DNA of 64,000 nt from positions 52,304 through 116,303 of the forward strand of contig NZ_WKJN01000020.1 in assembly GCF_009674495.1 (NCBI RefSeq), written 5' to 3'. This stretch comes from Duganella alba. GTDB lineage: Bacteria > Pseudomonadota > Gammaproteobacteria > Burkholderiales > Burkholderiaceae_D. The notes under the pieces were generated by a model. The model searched no databases and was not told the DNA's origin. It saw nothing but the letters and a program-made list of their open reading frames with translations. A program made the translations under genes and the position numbers. Positions 61,542 to 64,000 of this stretch are shown here, in pieces; the first letter of the stretch is position 1; each line of letters opens with the position of its first letter.

Positions 61542-62167
61542 GGCGGACAGGCCCGCGCATCGCCGGCCTCGCGGGTGGGATCGCACTGGCTCGGCATGCC
61601 GGCCAGCGACACCGTCACCGCGCTGACCGGCACGTCGTGCGCCAAGGCGGTTGCCGGGTCCAGCCGCAACTGGGCCACGCGCGGCTGGATGGTCGGATCG
61701 ACCCAGCCCAGCGCCGTGTAATAAATCGCGTTGGCGCCTTGCGGCAAGATGCTCGGCGTCAGCACCTCGGTGGGGGGCAAGGCGCTGGCGGCGCGGAACA
61801 CGGAACGATAGCCGGCGGCGCCCTGCGGGTCGTTGCCGGCGGGTGCGTCAACGGTGGACCAGGAACCGGTGAGGTCATTGCATGGCGAACCGGGAATCGT
61901 AAAACAGATGTCGACCTGCCAGTCCATCTGGCCGCTGACGGGATTGACGGTCAGCGTGATGCGGCTGGCGCTGTTGTGGCTGACCGCCTGGCGGCGCGCC
62001 AGCGTAAAGCCTTCCCGGTAGAACTCGGCGGCCGAGCGCGCGCGCGTCGCCATCAGCCAGGCGCTCATGCTCGGAATGGCGATGGCCATCAGCACGCCCA
62101 TGACGACGATGGCGACCATCATCTCGATCAGCGTGAAGCCGCGGCCACGGCTTAGTTGGACGAACAT
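61538..62167 (-). CDS. fimT: Minor pilin FimT/FimU (GspH-like)
   Basis: Prepilin of 209 residues, with leader GRGFTLIEMMVAIVVMGVLM and a GspH-like globular domain (MATRARSAAEFYREGFTLAR). The ATG at 62167 lies inside the end of pilE (16-bp overlap). FimT of this type can bind DNA in natural transformation in some species. Confidence 0.88.
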   Translation of the reverse strand: MFVQLSRGRGFTLIEMMVAIVVMGVLMAIAIPSMSAWLMATRARSAAEFYREGFTLARRQAVSHNSASRITLTVNPVSGQMDWQVDICFTIPGSPCNDLTGSWSTVDAPAGNDPQGAAGYRSVFRAASALPPTEVLTPSILPQGANAIYYTALGWVDPTIQPRVAQLRLDPATALAHDVPVSAVTVSLAGMPSQCDPTREAGDARACPP

Positions 62168-62580
62168 TTCCCGCCCTTGCGGTCGACCCAGCAATCGGTG
62201 TTGGTGCCCCAGCCGGACGGGCTGCCGGTGGTGGCGCGGCGGCCGTTCTGGTCCAGCGTGTAGACGAAGCCGCTCATCTTGCCGATGCCGGTGGCGGTCA
62301 GCGTGTAGCTCGACGGGCCGGCGTTGCTCAGCGCATAGGTGAAGTTGGCGGTGGCGGCCGGGAAGCCGGTCGCGTTGTTGAAATTGGCGTAGGTGCGGGC
62401 GTTCGGCCAGAACTGCTCGGCGGCCGGCTGCGCGGCGCCCAGCGCGGTGAAGGCCTCGGTCAGGCGGCTGCGGGTCACGTAGTCGCCGTACATCGGCAGC
62501 GCCACCGCCGTCAGGATGCCGACGATGGCGATGGTGACCAGCAGTTCAATCAGGGTAAAGCCTGCAGGTGCGCGTTTCAT
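62152..62580 (-). CDS. pilE: PilE-type minor pilin
   Basis: Prepilin of 142 residues with leader PAGFTLIELLVTIAIVGILT and the pilin tail with two cysteines near the end (TDCWVDRKGGKC), matching PilE-like minor pilins of type IV pilus tip complexes. It is first in the operon, where in Pseudomonas the PilE gene is last. A TATACT -10-like hexamer sits upstream (62616-62621), without a clear -35. Confidence 0.88.
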   Translation of the reverse strand: MKRAPAGFTLIELLVTIAIVGILTAVALPMYGDYVTRSRLTEAFTALGAAQPAAEQFWPNARTYANFNNATGFPAATANFTYALSNAGPSSYTLTATGIGKMSGFVYTLDQNGRRATTGSPSGWGTNTDCWVDRKGGKCSSN

Positions 62581-62635
62581 GGTGTCCCCGTTTGAGAATG
62601 TTGCTCTATGGAGAAAGTATAACGTGCCCGGCTGT

Positions 62636-62653
62636 CATTTCCCTGAGGAAATG
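62636..62653. repeat. Inverted repeat between the two-component genes and pilE
   Basis: CATTTCC, loop CTGA, GGAAATG: 7-bp perfect arms within a larger TGTCA/TGACA frame, in the 101-bp gap upstream of pilE. It may be a regulator-binding site or a weak terminator after the kinase gene. Confidence 0.45.
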
Positions 62654-62681
62654 CTGACAAACTCCTGACAAGCGCACAAAG

Positions 62682-63674
62682 TCAGCTGAATTTGACCGTG
62701 AACAGCGCGCCGCGACCACCTGGCGGGGTGGAAATCGCCAGCCTGGCGCCGTGGACCAGCGCGATATCGCGCACGATGGCCAGGCCGAGGCCGCTGCCGT
62801 GGGTGGTGTCGTCCAGCCGCACGTAGCGGTTGAAGACTTGCTCGCGCTGCGCCGGCGGAATGCCGGGGCCGTTGTCCTCCACCGTCAGCAGGCCGGCGCG
62901 CACGCTGACCGTCACGGCGCCGTGCGGCGGCGTGTAGCGGATGGCGTTGTCGATCAGGTTGTCGATCAGGTCGCGCAGCAGGAAGCGGTCGCCGGTGACG
63001 GTGGCCGGCTGCAGGTCGAAGCCGATGTCGATGTGCTTGAGCGTGGCCTGGTCGACAAACGCCTGCACCGCGCCGGCCACCAGCGCATCGAGCGCCAGCG
63101 GCTCCAGCCGGGCTTTCTCGAACTGCAGCGGCTCGGCGCGGGCCAGGGCCAGCAGCTGGTTGGTCTGGCGTATCATGCGCTCGGTGGCGGACAGCATCAG
63201 GCCGACCGACTGCGCGGTGTCCGGCTCGGCGTGGCGCGCGCCCAGCCATTCGAGCTGGGTCTTGAGGCCGGCCAGCGGCGTGCGCAGCTGGTGCGCGACG
63301 TTGGCCAGGAAATCCTGGCGCGCCTGGGCGCCCTCGCCCACCTTGCCCAGCAGGCCGTTGAAGGCCGCCACCACCGGTTCCAGCTCATACGGCACGTCGC
63401 CGGTGGCGACCGGCGCCAGGTCGTCGCCGTCGCGCGCATCGAGATCGGCGCGCAGCCGGATCAGCGGGCGCAGGCCGTTGCTGACCGAGAACCAGATCAG
63501 CGCCACGCAGGCCAGCGCAAACACGCTTTCCAGCAGCACCAGCGTGCGCAGCACCGCCTCGCGCAGAGGCGGCGCGGCCAGCATGTAGGCCAGCGCGCCG
63601 GCCGCCAGGTTCATCAGCAACACCGGCGCAATCAGCCACTTGAGCAGGCGCAGCCGGATGCTGCGGGCGCTCAT
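62682..63674 (-). CDS. Sensor histidine kinase, TctE/QseC type, lacking its periplasmic domain
   Basis: Membrane kinase of 330 residues from the ATG at 63674, which overlaps the regulator stop. The first membrane helix (LLKWLIAPVLLMNLAAGALA) is followed after only a few residues by the second (about 45-65). Then come HAMP-like sequence, a HisKA domain with FLANVAHQLRTPLAGL, and HATPase_c (DNLIDNAIRYTP, DNGPGIPP, GSGLGLAIVRDI). Full-length relatives have a periplasmic sensor of about 100-140 residues between the helices, absent here without a frameshift. Confidence 0.9.
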   Translation of the reverse strand: MSARSIRLRLLKWLIAPVLLMNLAAGALAYMLAAPPLREAVLRTLVLLESVFALACVALIWFSVSNGLRPLIRLRADLDARDGDDLAPVATGDVPYELEPVVAAFNGLLGKVGEGAQARQDFLANVAHQLRTPLAGLKTQLEWLGARHAEPDTAQSVGLMLSATERMIRQTNQLLALARAEPLQFEKARLEPLALDALVAGAVQAFVDQATLKHIDIGFDLQPATVTGDRFLLRDLIDNLIDNAIRYTPPHGAVTVSVRAGLLTVEDNGPGIPPAQREQVFNRYVRLDDTTHGSGLGLAIVRDIALVHGARLAISTPPGGRGALFTVKFS

Positions 63675-64000
63675 GCCGCCGGCTCCAGCATGTAGCCGAA
63701 GCCGCGGATGGTGCGGATCGAGACGCCGGCGTCGGCGAGCTTCAGCCGCAGCCGCGAAATATAGACTTCCACCGCGTTCAAGGTCAGGTCGTCGCCCCAC
63801 GGCAGGATGGCGTCGATGATCTGCTGCTTGGACACCACGCGCGACGCGTGCTGCAACAGGTATTCCAGCACCGCCCACTCGCGCACCGACAGCTCGATCA
63901 CCTTGTCGCCGACGCGCGCGCGCTTGGCCGCCACGTCCAGCGACAGGTCGCCGAGCGCCAGCGCGGCCGCCTGGGGCGCGTGGCGGCGCGCCAGCGCCTT
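63671..64000 (-). CDS. OmpR/PhoB-type response regulator, C-terminal part
   Basis: Only the DNA-binding part (about 109 residues) is in the window. It shows ELSVREWAVLEYLLQHASRV and VVSKQQIIDAI, the NAVEVYISRLRLKL recognition helix and IRTIRGFGYMLE wing of the Trans_reg_C domain. The receiver lies beyond the right edge. It is translationally coupled to the following kinase (ATGA). The pair is of the TctDE/QseBC type. Confidence 0.92.
   Translation of the reverse strand, partial: KALARRHAPQAAALALGDLSLDVAAKRARVGDKVIELSVREWAVLEYLLQHASRVVSKQQIIDAILPWGDDLTLNAVEVYISRLRLKLADAGVSIRTIRGFGYMLEPAA

Noticed and set aside
1..64000. CRISPR arrays, tRNA or rRNA genes, prophage genes
   Set aside because: No direct-repeat arrays, no tRNA-like cloverleaf ends or rRNA sequence, and no phage structural or integrase genes were seen.

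Overview
The window is high-GC, gene-dense chromosomal DNA from a betaproteobacterium, most likely of the Oxalobacteraceae (Massilia/Duganella/Janthinobacterium type). This rests on gene orders typical of Burkholderiales (rpsB-tsf-pyrH-frr-uppS, map-glnD, smc-zipA-ligA), an MHFG-type PEP-CTERM protein, Neisseria/Burkholderia-like porin and pilus genes, and short GGGTC-palindrome repeats common in that family. There is no prophage, plasmid, complete insertion sequence, CRISPR array, rRNA or tRNA. No gene is visibly broken, but three receptor or kinase proteins carry reduced or divergent sensing or signalling parts.

Layout. 1-3.9 kb: the translation/nucleotide operon rpsB-tsf-pyrH-frr-uppS on the minus strand (uppS runs off the edge). 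4.1-10.1 kb: a PEP-CTERM protein, then map, glnD, an RluF/RsuA-type pseudouridine synthase and a YcgR-like PilZ protein. 10.1-23.2 kb: a nitrogen-acquisition block. A 1130-residue hybrid histidine kinase whose N-terminus is an NCS1 (purine/cytosine permease) transporter, joined by a Cys-rich module to the kinase and receiver domains, is translationally coupled to a LuxR-type response regulator. After a DUF445 protein and an orphan solute-binding protein comes a convergent porin-urtABCDE operon for short-chain amide/urea uptake. A hairpin repeat lies between urtA and urtB.

23.3-41.2 kb: small hypothetical genes, topoisomerase IB, an AI-2E-family permease, the operon smc-zipA-ligA-galU-def, a PAP2-like membrane protein, a DUF1631 protein, a chemoreceptor with a half-size sensor and a C-terminal CheR/CheB-docking pentapeptide, and an orphan ClpP-like protease. 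41.3-46.1 kb: gcvT-gcvH-gcvP behind a strong promoter and a tandem glycine riboswitch. 46.1-52.8 kb: an ArsR-family regulator with two small membrane proteins, a divergent chemoreceptor, a GntR/ABC/permease operon with its own operator, and exonuclease III. An 88-bp near-perfect palindrome separates xthA from prfC.

54.7-64 kb: a minor-pilin operon pilE-fimT-pilV-pilW-pilX-pilY1 (type IV pilus tip and priming complex). It lies downstream of a TctDE/QseBC-type two-component system whose kinase has lost its periplasmic domain.

The best candidate for a little-described system is the transporter-kinase/response-regulator pair and its probable control of porin-urtABCDE. Secondary candidates are the GGGTC palindrome family, the Cys-free ArsR mini-operon, and the inserted modules in PilY1.
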